In this document: positions 13,168 to 19,570 of the stretch, one piece after another
Position numbering within the stretch: position 1 is the stretch's first letter
How the letters are laid out: each line of letters starts with the position of its first letter
NCBI GenBank assembly: GCA_009889585.1
Contig: WUQV01000114.1
Span: 1 to 19,570 of the forward strand
Reading direction: 5' to 3'
From: Candidatus Bathyarchaeota archaeon
Lineage (GTDB): Archaea; Thermoproteota; Bathyarchaeia; Bathyarchaeales; WUQV01
Length of the DNA stretch: 19,570 nt
Made by a program: the position numbers and the translations under genes
Notes under the pieces: model-generated
Database searches by the model: none
What the model was told of the DNA's origin: nothing
The model's input: only the letters and a program-made list of their open reading frames with translations

Positions 13168-13190
13168 ACGCCGGATAAGATGTAAGCGGT

Positions 13191-13577
13191 ATGCCCAAGC
13201 TCTTGGGAAACGATTGGCAAGATTGGCTGAGCTACGCCGAATTCGATAGAAACGAAGCCCACGAGGCCTACGAGCGCGGCTCCTGGAGGGAGGCTTGCTT
13301 CCATGCCCAACAAGCCTGCGAGAAGCTGCTAAAGGCCGCCTTGTTAAAGAGGGGGATCTTCAGGCCCATCCACGACCTCGTGGAGTTGGCCGAAGAGGTC
13401 GGCGGGATGGCAGACCTAATCACGGGCCTTAGGGATCTAAGCGATCATTATTACGGTGCGAGGTACCCAGATGCAGCTAGAAGGCTTAAGCTTAAATACG
13501 ATAAGGATGAGGCCCTTAAATGCTTAAGCGTAATGGATGAGCTTTGGAGAAGGTTGAGGGGAGAATTTGAAGGCTAG
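13191..13577 (+). CDS. HEPN-domain toxin (HepT-like)
   Basis: This 128-residue all-helical HEPN protein carries FHAQQACEKLLKAALLKRG (37-55), the hallmark of archaeal HEPN proteins, and IHDLVELAEEV (60-70). The active motif is R81-DLSD-H86-Y-Y88, an exact RX4HXY. In characterised HepT toxins the Arg/His pair cleaves RNA and the Tyr is AMPylated by the cognate MntA antitoxin. The MNT gene follows with an 11-nt overlap, giving the type VII toxin-antitoxin arrangement. An inverted repeat lies before the ATG. Composition is GC-richer than that of its partner. RNA target unknown. Confidence 0.88.
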   Translation: MPKLLGNDWQDWLSYAEFDRNEAHEAYERGSWREACFHAQQACEKLLKAALLKRGIFRPIHDLVELAEEVGGMADLITGLRDLSDHYYGARYPDAARRLKLKYDKDEALKCLSVMDELWRRLRGEFEG

Positions 13578-13980
13578 CGCAGGTCTGCTGTGGGATGGTA
13601 GGAGCGCGGATGAGCTTATAAACCACTATATCAAGGCGATCGTAAAGAAAGTAAGGGTAAGGGCTGCCGTTTTAATAGGCTCAAGGGCAAGGGGCGATTG
13701 GAAGCCATGGAGTGATGTCGACTTACTTCTGCTATTAGACAACTTTGATAAAGAAGAAATAAAGGCAAGCGTAGTAGATATTAGGCCGTATACATGGGAT
13801 GAGTTAATCGAGGCGATACGTGGATGCGAGGTCGAGGTAATAGAGGCGTTCGAAGAGGGAATAGTTCTTCTTAATGATGGCTCGTGGGAAATTGCTAAGA
13901 AAGTATATGCTGAGGTTAAGCAAACTTACGGCATCAAGAAATATAAAGATGGATGGATGATTGAAAGGAGGAGACCATAG
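13567..13980 (+). CDS. MNT-domain nucleotidyltransferase antitoxin (MntA-like)
   Basis: This 137-residue protein has a minimal nucleotidyltransferase fold. The catalytic signature is G38-S39-x10-D50-x-D52 (GSRARGDWKPWSDVDLLLLL), an exact GSX10DXD. A third acidic residue is likely in EVEVIEAFEEG (~90-100). MntA proteins neutralise the HEPN toxin by transferring AMP to the tyrosine of its RX4HXY motif, and that tyrosine is present in the partner. The TTG start at 13567 overlaps the toxin's end by 11 nt, so the pair is translationally coupled. Codons past ~13730 are markedly A/T-rich compared with the toxin gene. Confidence 0.88.
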   Translation: MKASAGLLWDGRSADELINHYIKAIVKKVRVRAAVLIGSRARGDWKPWSDVDLLLLLDNFDKEEIKASVVDIRPYTWDELIEAIRGCEVEVIEAFEEGIVLLNDGSWEIAKKVYAEVKQTYGIKKYKDGWMIERRRP

Positions 13981-14235
13981 CTTAATGATACGTATGCTAA
14001 CTGTTAGCGCCTCCTAAAGGTACTACGATATGATTGAATGATGGAGGTCAAGAAATACGTCCTCAACAAGGCCTTAGCGTCTCGCTCAAAGTAGTTTGTA
14101 GCATGGTGAAGGAAGGAAACGAAAAGCCGTGAAAATTACGTCCCTTAGATCGTCGACAAGCATAAGAGAGCAGCTTAGACCCGACTAAGTGCTGGTAATC
14201 CGAATGCCTTCGACGTTACAATGAAAATTACTCGC

Positions 14236-14253
14236 TTATAAAGCTTATATAAC
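14236..14253 (+). promoter_or_regulatory. TATA box before the membrane coiled-coil gene
   Basis: TTATAAAGCTTATATAAC contains two TATA-like boxes; the second (TTATATAA, ~14246-14253) is about 25 nt before ATG 14275, fitting a leaderless transcript. The rest of the 294-nt gap 13981-14274 shows no convincing gene. Confidence 0.55.
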
Positions 14254-14274
14254 GCCCTTTCTAAACAATGCTAG

Positions 14275-14769
14275 ATGCCCTTGCTTGAGGACGCCCTCGC
14301 AGCCCTCCTGGGCCAAGCGCCTTTGGCGGCAATCATACTCATAGTTCTCTTCTATGAGTTAAAGGCCGTTAGGGGGGAGACAAAGGCCGTTAGGAAGGAG
14401 GTTGGAGGGGAGATTTCCGCTTTGAAAAGAAGCATCGACTCCTTAAGGGCCGTTAGCTTAGCGGCTCACAGGTTCGTAATAGATTACATGGCCTTAAAGG
14501 GCCTTTTTACGATGGATGAAGCATCTTTCCTCGAAAGAGGGGTGAAGAGCATCGTAGGAGGCGATCCGTTCACGGAGGAAGAGATGGCCTTCATTAGGAG
14601 CGTTTTAAGCAAGCACGTCGACGACATAACCTTAGAGGAGGCGGAGAAGCTGGAGAAGATATTCGGCGAGAAATGGATGAAGGAGGGCGACGTTAAGGCC
14701 CTCGAGGCCTTCTACAGGGCTTCAGCCATAAGGGGGTACGTTCTACAAAAGGCCTTGAGAAAGCGTTAA
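14275..14769 (+). CDS. Membrane-anchored coiled-coil protein of unknown function
   Basis: This 164-residue protein is not recognised. Residues ~13-27 (QAPLAAIILIVLFYE) form one hydrophobic membrane segment. A charged heptad-like stretch follows at ~28-60 (LKAVRGETKAVRKEVGGEIS...), likely a short coiled coil. A soluble domain of ~100 residues comes next, rich in Glu and Lys, with VIDYMALKGLFTMDEASFLERG, DPFTEEEMAFIRSVLSKH and LEEAEKLEKIFGEKW, likely helical. With few positives before the helix and many after, the C-terminal part is probably cytoplasmic. It has its own promoter and stands between a toxin-antitoxin pair and thpR. The layout could suit a signalling, structural or stress protein; no function is assigned. 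Confidence 0.75.
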   Translation: MPLLEDALAALLGQAPLAAIILIVLFYELKAVRGETKAVRKEVGGEISALKRSIDSLRAVSLAAHRFVIDYMALKGLFTMDEASFLERGVKSIVGGDPFTEEEMAFIRSVLSKHVDDITLEEAEKLEKIFGEKWMKEGDVKALEAFYRASAIRGYVLQKALRKR

Positions 14770-14873
14770 TCGCAACTCATTGGCTATTTTGATCCTTCAT
14801 CTTGTAGCCAATAGTTCACCTTAAAGCCGTTAAGCGCTTATTATCATCGATGGAGAGGATTAACGAGGTCGTC

Positions 14874-15437
14874 ATGTCGGAGCGCGTCAGGGGCTTTATA
14901 GCATTCGATGTAGAGGACGAGCGCGTCGTAAAGCGGCTGTTGGAGATCCAAAAGGCCCTTATCGAAACAGGCGCGGACCTTAAGCCCGTTGAACCTCAAA
15001 ACATCCACGTTACGTTACGCTTCCTCGGGGACGTATCGCCTGGGATTATCGACAAAGTTCACAAGGCCATGGAGGCCGTTCAATTCAAGCCGTTCGTCGT
15101 AGGGCTCAAAGGCGTAGGGGCCTTCTCGAGCTTACGATCACCTAGGGTGATTTGGGTCGGGTTAAGGGAAGGCGTTGAGGAGTTAAAAAGAATCTTCGAG
15201 CAATTGGAGCCTCAATTGAGGCGCTTAGGGCTTCCGCCGGATCCTAAGGGGTTCAGCCCTCACGTAACAATAGCTCGCGTTAGAACCGAGAGGCAATTGG
15301 CGGCCCTCGTCAAGCGCTTGAAGGAGCTAGCCGACGTGGAAGTAGGATTCATTAACGCTAAATGCTTAAGGCTAAAGCGGAGCGTCTTAACGCCTAAGGG
15401 CCCCATCTATTCGACGCTTAAGGAGGTCTGCCGTTGA
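14874..15437 (+). CDS. thpR: RNA 2',3'-cyclic phosphodiesterase (ThpR, 2H family)
   Basis: About 187 residues from ATG 14874. 2H phosphoesterases open 2',3'-cyclic phosphates and can join tRNA half-molecules by 2'-5' bonds in vitro. The paired catalytic HxT motifs are HVTLRFLG and HVTIARVR, 85 residues apart (45 and 130 from this start). RGFIAFDVED opens the domain and TPKGPIYSTLKEV closes it, both as in the family. The start 14874 is preferred over 14850 because GAGGT lies 4 nt before it and the TATA-like TTATTAT (~14837-14843) would start transcription after 14850. thpR beside cca is a recurring archaeal arrangement, which fits tRNA repair or processing. Confidence 0.93.
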   Translation: MSERVRGFIAFDVEDERVVKRLLEIQKALIETGADLKPVEPQNIHVTLRFLGDVSPGIIDKVHKAMEAVQFKPFVVGLKGVGAFSSLRSPRVIWVGLREGVEELKRIFEQLEPQLRRLGLPPDPKGFSPHVTIARVRTERQLAALVKRLKELADVEVGFINAKCLRLKRSVLTPKGPIYSTLKEVCR

Positions 15438-15531
15438 TCGAAAGGCGAGTGAAGCCGTGATGGCCTTAAGCGAAGAAGGTTTATGAAGAAGTCCTTAAGA
15501 GCGTCGTCCTCGTTAAGATCGAAGGGATGAG

Positions 15532-15543
15532 GCCCTCTAAATA
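15532..15543 (+). promoter_or_regulatory. TATA-like box before cca
   Basis: CCCTCTAAATAGCC (~15532-15545) lies about 25 nt before ATG 15564, with GAGGGGGAC directly upstream of the start. So cca probably has its own promoter in the 126-nt gap after thpR. Confidence 0.45.
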
Positions 15544-15563
15544 GCCCTTGAGATGAGGGGGAC

Positions 15564-16982
15564 ATGGAGGAGAAAAATAAGGAGGGGATCATAAGGGAAA
15601 TTTGTGAAGAAGTTCTTAGAAAAGTAACGCCAAGTGAGAGAGAGAAGGAGGAGGTTCTTCATTTTTCTGAAGACTTAGCGAAAAAATTGACTGAGAAAAT
15701 GCAAAGCTTTGGTATAAAAGCAGAGGCCCAAGTTCAAGGCTCAATAGCTAAGGATACATGGCTTACTGGAGAGAGGGACGTAGATATGTTTATATTGCTT
15801 CCAAAGACGTATACGAAGGAAGTTTTTCCAAAAGTTCTCGACGTTGTTAAAACATTAGTAGGGGAAAAGTGGGTGGAGGCATATGCGGAGCATCCTTATA
15901 TAGAAGCGGAAGTAGATGGATATAGAATCGATTTTGTTCCATGTTTTAGGGTAGAAAGGGCAGAGGAGGCGATTTCATCCGTAGATAGAACTCCTTTTCA
16001 TACTTCCTATGTGAAGAAGCGTATTAATCAACAACTTAAAAATGAGGTGCGTTTACTTAAGAGATTTATGCGAGGTATAGATACTTATGGAGCTGAAATC
16101 AAAATAGGAGGATTCAGCGGCTACCTATGTGAGCTTTTGATCATCAACTACGGATCATTCATCGAGGCCTTGAGGGCCTTCTCCGATTGGAGAGGCGACG
16201 TTGTGATAGACCTAGAGGGCTTTTATCGAAGGGAGGAAGCGAGGTCGCTCTTTCGAGAGCCCTTGGTCATCGTCGACCCCGTGGACAGGAGGAGGAACGT
16301 GGCCTCGTCCGTCCGTGAGGAGAGGCTTAAGGAGTTCATCGTCGCTTCAAAGGCATTCTTGCGGAGCCCTAGCTTGAAGTTCTTCTACCCTCTTGAGACG
16401 ATACCTTACGATGTCGAAAGGCTCGTTAAGGCGATTAGAAGGAGAGGCTCGGCCTTAACGTTGATTAAGATAAAGGCCGTCGAAGCCGTTCCGGACGTCC
16501 TTTGGGGCCAGCTCTATAAGACTCAAAGGGCGTTGTTAAACGTGATAAAAGGAGGAGGTTTTAACGTCTTACGAAGTTGCGTTTGGAGTGATGAAAGGAG
16601 CATTAACGTATTTTTATTCGAAGTTGAGAATAGATATTTAACGCCAATTAAGAGGCACGTAGGGCCTCCTATTGAGAAGGAGGAGTGTGAATTCTTCTTA
16701 AGTAAGTATCTCAGTTCAACGCGCACTTTATCAGGTCCTTATCTTGAAGGTGGACGCTGGATTGTAGATGTGGAAAGGGAATATACAGATGTCGTAAAGT
16801 TACTGCGTGATAAGATCAAAGGAGGAGGTAGAGAAGTTGGTGTCGCTGATTTAATGGCGAAGGTCATGCCAGAGGCTCAAATACTCGTTAACGAAGAGAT
16901 ATTAGAGCTTTATTCATCTAACGTTGAGTTCGCTAAGTTTCTAACGGATTACTTGGACGGAAGGCCGAAGTGGCTTCGTTAA
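15564..16982 (+). CDS. cca: CCA-adding enzyme, archaeal class I tRNA nucleotidyltransferase
   Basis: This 472-residue enzyme adds or repairs the 3'-CCA of tRNA without a nucleic acid template. The nucleotidyltransferase head has GS at 59-60, then GERDVDMFILLP with Asp72 and Asp74, and a third carboxylate Asp123 in YRIDFVPCF. SYVKKRINQQLKNEVRLLKRFM (~149-170) and GGFSGYLCELLIINYGSF (~181-198) belong to the central domain. The rest, including KRHVGPPIEKEECEFFLSKY, forms the body and tail domains. Length is typical (~440-470). The 5' third and the part after ~16565 use A/T-rich codons, whereas 16110-16560 is GC-rich: a clear mosaic inside one gene. Confidence 0.95.
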   Translation: MEEKNKEGIIREICEEVLRKVTPSEREKEEVLHFSEDLAKKLTEKMQSFGIKAEAQVQGSIAKDTWLTGERDVDMFILLPKTYTKEVFPKVLDVVKTLVGEKWVEAYAEHPYIEAEVDGYRIDFVPCFRVERAEEAISSVDRTPFHTSYVKKRINQQLKNEVRLLKRFMRGIDTYGAEIKIGGFSGYLCELLIINYGSFIEALRAFSDWRGDVVIDLEGFYRREEARSLFREPLVIVDPVDRRRNVASSVREERLKEFIVASKAFLRSPSLKFFYPLETIPYDVERLVKAIRRRGSALTLIKIKAVEAVPDVLWGQLYKTQRALLNVIKGGGFNVLRSCVWSDERSINVFLFEVENRYLTPIKRHVGPPIEKEECEFFLSKYLSSTRTLSGPYLEGGRWIVDVEREYTDVVKLLRDKIKGGGREVGVADLMAKVMPEAQILVNEEILELYSSNVEFAKFLTDYLDGRPKWLR

Positions 16983-17093
16983 CATTAACGTTTAAGAGTA
17001 CAAATTAGCTCTTATCGAGCCCTTTCATCGTATTCATAAGCCCTGTGACGTTAAACTTTAGCATTCGAAAGAGCGTTAAGCGCCTTAGCTTAA

Positions 17094-17112
17094 GCCTTAA
17101 GAACCTTAAGGC
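17094..17112. repeat. 19-bp perfect palindrome (GCCTTAAG-AAC-CTTAAGGC)
   Basis: Perfect 8-bp arms with a 3-nt centre lie about 32 nt before the AMACR-like gene, directly upstream of TTATTAATAA (17122-17131), its likely TATA box. The placement suits a repressor or activator operator. A terminator for cca is less likely, since it is 110 nt downstream and no T-run follows. Confidence 0.55.
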
Positions 17113-17144
17113 ACTTGAGGCTTATTAATAACGTGGTTTAAAGG

Positions 17145-18359
17145 ATGGGACCGTTAGAAGGCATAAGAGCGTTGGAGTTAACGAGGATGCCTCCCGGAGC
17201 CCTTTGCACCTTAATACTCGCTGATATGGGAGCTAACGTCATTAAGATAGAAGCGCCTCCGCAAGTAGAAGTGAGAGGAGCGGGTTTTACCCTTAGCCGA
17301 GGAGATTCGGTTAAGGAAGCATCTTATAATTTCCTCGACCGTAACAAAAGGAGCATCGCTATAAATCTTAAGACCGCAGAAGGTCAGCGCATTCTCCATC
17401 AATTAGTGAGAGATGCTGATGTGCTCGTCGAAGGCTTTAGGCCGGGGGTTATGAAGAGATTAGGTGGAGATTATGAGGCCCTAAAGGAGATAAATCCTCG
17501 CCTCATTTATTGCTCCTTAAGCGGCTATGGTCAAGATGGGCCCTATAGCCAAATGCCTGGACATGATATAAACTATATCTCATTTGGAGGGGCGTTAGAC
17601 CTCATCGGGGAGGCAGATGGGCCGCCCGTCGTTCCCTTAAATATAATCGCTGATTACGCCTCAGCAGCTCTTCACGGGGTCATAGGCATCTTACTTGCGC
17701 TTTTCGCCAGAGAAAGGACTGGCAAAGGGCAGCACGTGGACGTCTCCTATTTAGACGGAGTAATCCCCTTAGTAGCCGCTGTCCCTGGAGTTATAGACTA
17801 TTTTCGTGAAGGAATCACTCCTCGCCGCGGGGAGACGGCTTTAAGCGGTTGTTATCCTTATTACGCCATCTACGAGACCAAGGATGGCAAGTACATTTCC
17901 ATCGGTTGTATCGAGCCTTGGCTGTGGGAGAACTTATGTCGAGCCTTAGCGAGGGAAGACTTCATTCCTTATCACTTCCTTCTAGAACACTTCGTTAAGA
18001 AACCCGATGAGAAATACGCTAAGGTGTTTAAGGAATTGAAGCAAATCTTTCGCATCAAGACTAGAGATGAATGGTTTGATTTTTTAAAGGATAAGGACGT
18101 CTGCATAGGGAAGGTATATTCTTGGGATGAAGTGTTAAACGATCCACAAGTCCTTCACCGCCGAATGATAGTAGAGGTAGAACATCCTACTTTAGGTAAA
18201 GTGAGACAAGTGGGCATCCCTATTAAACTATCGCAAACTCCAGGGAGCATTCGCCGTTTAGCGCCTTACCTAGGTCAACATACTGAAGAGGTATTACTCG
18301 AATTAGGTTATAACGCAGAGGCTATCTCCGAACTTAAGAGAAGAGGCATAATAGCATAG
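17145..18359 (+). CDS. CaiB/BaiF family protein, α-methylacyl-CoA racemase-like
   Basis: This 404-residue protein belongs to family III CoA-transferases and racemases. The N-terminal PLEGIRALELTRMPPGALCT and DMGANVIKIEAP are the CoA-binding opening. His140-Asp141 in MPGHDINYIS, Asp171 in NIIADYASA and Glu259 in IGCIEPWLW match the positions of the active His, Asp and Glu in the mycobacterial racemase MCR. True CoA-transferases lack that His, so racemization of 2-methylacyl-CoA or a related reaction is more likely than CoA transfer. RTGKGQHVDVS is a standard family segment. A palindromic operator-like site precedes it. Family sure, reaction inferred. It could take part in branched acyl-CoA handling with the thiolase, though they are not in one operon. 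Confidence 0.9.
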   Translation: MGPLEGIRALELTRMPPGALCTLILADMGANVIKIEAPPQVEVRGAGFTLSRGDSVKEASYNFLDRNKRSIAINLKTAEGQRILHQLVRDADVLVEGFRPGVMKRLGGDYEALKEINPRLIYCSLSGYGQDGPYSQMPGHDINYISFGGALDLIGEADGPPVVPLNIIADYASAALHGVIGILLALFARERTGKGQHVDVSYLDGVIPLVAAVPGVIDYFREGITPRRGETALSGCYPYYAIYETKDGKYISIGCIEPWLWENLCRALAREDFIPYHFLLEHFVKKPDEKYAKVFKELKQIFRIKTRDEWFDFLKDKDVCIGKVYSWDEVLNDPQVLHRRMIVEVEHPTLGKVRQVGIPIKLSQTPGSIRRLAPYLGQHTEEVLLELGYNAEAISELKRRGIIA

Positions 18360-18387
18360 GGATATGGGAAAACTTAAAAGGAGGAGA

Positions 18388-18435
18388 ATGATAACTGATG
18401 CCTACGTTCTTATTGAGGTTGACAACATACAATAA
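18388..18435 (+). pseudogene. Truncated start of a stand-alone Lrp ligand-binding (RAM) domain gene
   Basis: GGAGGAG (18380-18386) precedes ATG 18388, and the frame reads MITDAYVLIEVDNIQ then TAA. This matches the first strand of small archaeal proteins made only of the Lrp/AsnC RAM domain, which usually start MITAYVLIEVEPG and run ~75-80 residues. The rest of the domain is missing: the following 60 nt show no continuation in any frame that I can recognise. It appears to be the stub of a deleted gene, with its ribosome binding site intact, 28 nt after the racemase-like gene. Confidence 0.5.
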
Positions 18436-18495
18436 AAGCAACTAATTGAGGGTATTGATTACAAAGGATGGAGTTAAAAGGCGAAGCAGTCAACT

Positions 18496-19047
18496 TTAAA
18501 CCTTAGTGTAAAGCTCCACGCCTAACCCCTTTGAAGCTATAACGGCGCTTTCATCAGCATAAGGGGTGATGATTAAAAGCCTATCGGGCTTCCTTCCGGC
18601 CTTCTTTTCGTAAAGCGCTGACTTCATCTTTAGCGTCCTTACGTCAGACGCTCTCGCATGAGATGTGATTTCAATAAGCATTAACCTATCGTCACTTATT
18701 ATTAAGTCCACTTCGATTATGCATGGATAACCATAGACGATTCCCCCTTCATCAAGCGCCTCCCATCTTTCGACTTTCACTTTAAACTCCTTTTCCAACA
18801 GCCCCTTAATGCCAGCCCTAAACGCTTCTTCGCTCATTATCCCCCATCTAGCCCCTATCGCTGATATATGCCTTTCGACCAATTCAAAGCCCTTAACCAT
18901 ATCTTCCCTTAGCTTCACTAGTTGCTCCTCATGCCTATCGAGCCTTTTAAGCACCTCCTCTAAGCCTATGAGGCCTATGACTGTGTACCTAAACTCTTCG
19001 TCCTCCTTCAGGAGCCTGATGATTTCGTTTTTAAGACGTTGACTCAT
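18496..19047 (-). CDS. PD-(D/E)XK nuclease-like protein, DUF3782 (archaeal coiled-coil family)
   Basis: This 183-residue protein begins with ~60 residues of charged coiled coil (VLKRLDRHEEQLVKLREDMVK). A nuclease-like domain follows. Signature parts are ARWGIMSEEAFRAGIKGLLE (66-85, with Glu74), CIIEVDLIISDDRLMLIEITSHA (109-131) giving Asp114 and Glu126-x-Thr128, and KPDRLLIITPYADESA near the end. In restriction-type folds the third residue is usually Lys (E-x-K). Here it is Thr, so catalysis may be lost or the Lys supplied elsewhere. Many copies of this family occur in thermophilic archaeal genomes. Function unknown. Convergent to the racemase-like gene and alone in its transcript. Confidence 0.85.
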   Translation of the reverse strand: MSQRLKNEIIRLLKEDEEFRYTVIGLIGLEEVLKRLDRHEEQLVKLREDMVKGFELVERHISAIGARWGIMSEEAFRAGIKGLLEKEFKVKVERWEALDEGGIVYGYPCIIEVDLIISDDRLMLIEITSHARASDVRTLKMKSALYEKKAGRKPDRLLIITPYADESAVIASKGLGVELYTKV

Positions 19048-19256
19048 TCAACCTTAGAACATCAGCCCGCCTAAGATAAGCGTTACGTCTAAGCAGAAGG
19101 ATTCGCGTTGCATGGCTTTTGAGCAAGGCCGAAGGTTTGATCGCATTTTTACCCCGCAAGCCTCACGTCATAGGCTAAAGATTCGTTCAACTTTTGATCT
19201 CATCGTTCAAAAAGGTTTTAAGCTAACGATCTTTAGTGCCTTGGCGAGGAGCGAGG

Positions 19257-19570
19257 TTGGTCGAAAAGCTCGTCGATAGCTCTTTAGCAACAGCTGAAGA
19301 AATACTCAATTATGCCGAGGAAGAATTCGAAAGGGCTTTGAAAATTAATGATATGTTGCTTTATAGGAACGCTGTTGATAAAGCCTTTCTATCGATAATC
19401 GTCGCCGTAAACTCCTACATCAATCGTAAGCTTGGCGTAATCCCTCGATCTCATAGCGAGCGCAGGATTCTATTAAGGAAGGTGGATCGAGAGGACCTTA
19501 GGGCCCTCTACAGCGACATTATGAGGACGTTACATGAGGAAGCTTTCTACGAAGGGGTCTTCAACCCAGA
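19257..19570 (+). CDS. HEPN/PaREP1-like small helical protein, 3' end cut by the window
   Basis: From TTG 19257 the frame is open to the last base (104 full codons visible). The product begins MVEKLVDSSLATAEEILNYA and contains KINDMLLYRNAVDKAFLSII and LRALYSDIMRTLHEEAFYEG. The helical pattern, with paired A-x-D and a 'YRNAVDKAFLSIIVAVN' helix, resembles archaeal HEPN or PaREP1-type proteins that bind RNA or pair with nucleotidyltransferases. An alternative start GTG 19236 would add 7 codons. No clear RX4-6H motif is visible in this portion. TTTTAAG (19216-19221) may be its TATA box. A partner gene could lie beyond the window. Confidence 0.6.
   Translation, partial: MVEKLVDSSLATAEEILNYAEEEFERALKINDMLLYRNAVDKAFLSIIVAVNSYINRKLGVIPRSHSERRILLRKVDREDLRALYSDIMRTLHEEAFYEGVFNP

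Larger units (their letters stand above)
12530..13190. other. 660-nt stretch without a convincing gene; repeated CGTCAGAA motif
   Basis: CGTCAGAA occurs at 12540-12547, 12911-12918 and 13002-13009, and its inverse TCTGACG at 12985-12991. CGAGGCCTCG at 12903-12912 is a palindrome touching the second copy. A TTG-started frame of 66 codons (12654-12854) begins MKYGKNIEGTYLRAF and could be a degraded gene, but I recognise nothing in it. AAATTTAAATG (13010-13020) is TATA-like. A noncoding RNA or decayed gene is possible. Confidence 0.4.

Noticed and set aside
13029..13313. 94-codon minus-strand frame across the HEPN start
   Set aside because: Most of it is antisense to the HEPN gene and shows no family features.
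14035..14095. Small frame MMEVKKYVLNKALASRSK downstream of the MNT gene
   Set aside because: Only 18 codons with no recognised likeness; treated as chance.
19112..19279. 55-codon frame starting MAFEQGRRFDRIF before the last gene
   Set aside because: It overlaps the start of the HEPN-like gene in another frame, has no visible ribosome binding site and no recognised motif.

Overview
The window looks like a chromosomal segment of a thermophilic archaeon, most likely in the Thermoproteota/TACK group. The signs are ribosomal proteins eS25 and eL15, the archaeal RNase P proteins Pop5 and Rpp30, a pyruvoyl-dependent arginine decarboxylase, a geranylgeranyl reductase, a class I archaeal CCA-adding enzyme, diphthamide synthesis, an AsnRS-like asparagine synthetase, an Lrp regulator, many GTG/TTG starts, and AT-rich TATA-like boxes about 25 nt before apparently leaderless starts. 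I saw no tRNA, rRNA or CRISPR array. The lineage is inferred from gene content only.

Layout. Positions 1-1124: a ferredoxin-like DUF2148 protein (-) diverges from eS25 (+). Positions 1344-2665: a degenerate IS200/IS605 (IS1341-type) element. It has similar hairpins at both ends, a small AbrB-like gene not previously called (2463-2591, -) overlapping the tnpB start, and a tnpB broken by a frameshift that also lacks the zinc-ribbon segment. Positions 2682-4248: an asparagine synthetase of AsnRS type (-) diverges from an Lrp/AsnC regulator (+). Positions 4305-6933: geranylgeranyl reductase, diphthine-ammonia ligase and eL15. Positions 7141-8123: an HTH regulator and PdaD, both on the minus strand. 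They separate eL15 from its usual partners DUF54, Rpp30 and Pop5 at 8392-10135. The Pop5 reading frame runs 255 nt antisense into a convergent rhomboid protease gene.

Positions 10535-10944 hold palindromes and two tiny overlapping minus-strand ORFs. Positions 10945-12529: thiolase plus its DUF35 partner. A 660-nt stretch (12530-13190) has no convincing gene but contains repeated CGTCAGAA motifs. It is followed by a HEPN/MNT toxin-antitoxin pair with all catalytic motifs and an inverted repeat before its start. Then come a membrane-anchored coiled-coil protein of unknown function, ThpR and CCA-adding enzyme (tRNA 3'-end/RNA metabolism), an AMACR-like CaiB/BaiF protein behind a 19-bp palindrome, a 15-codon remnant of an Lrp ligand-binding domain gene, a PD-(D/E)XK-like DUF3782 protein (-), and the 5' part of a HEPN/PaREP1-like gene cut by the window end.

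Functional themes: translation and tRNA maturation (eS25, eL15, RNase P subunits, CCA, ThpR, Dph6), lipid and isoprenoid metabolism (GGR, thiolase-DUF35, AMACR-like), amino acid and polyamine metabolism with local regulators, and a modest accessory load. The strongest unusual points are the AbrB-TnpB passenger arrangement with internal decay, the Pop5/rhomboid antisense overlap, several short ORFs or gene remnants, and patches of AT-rich codon use inside otherwise GC-richer genes.
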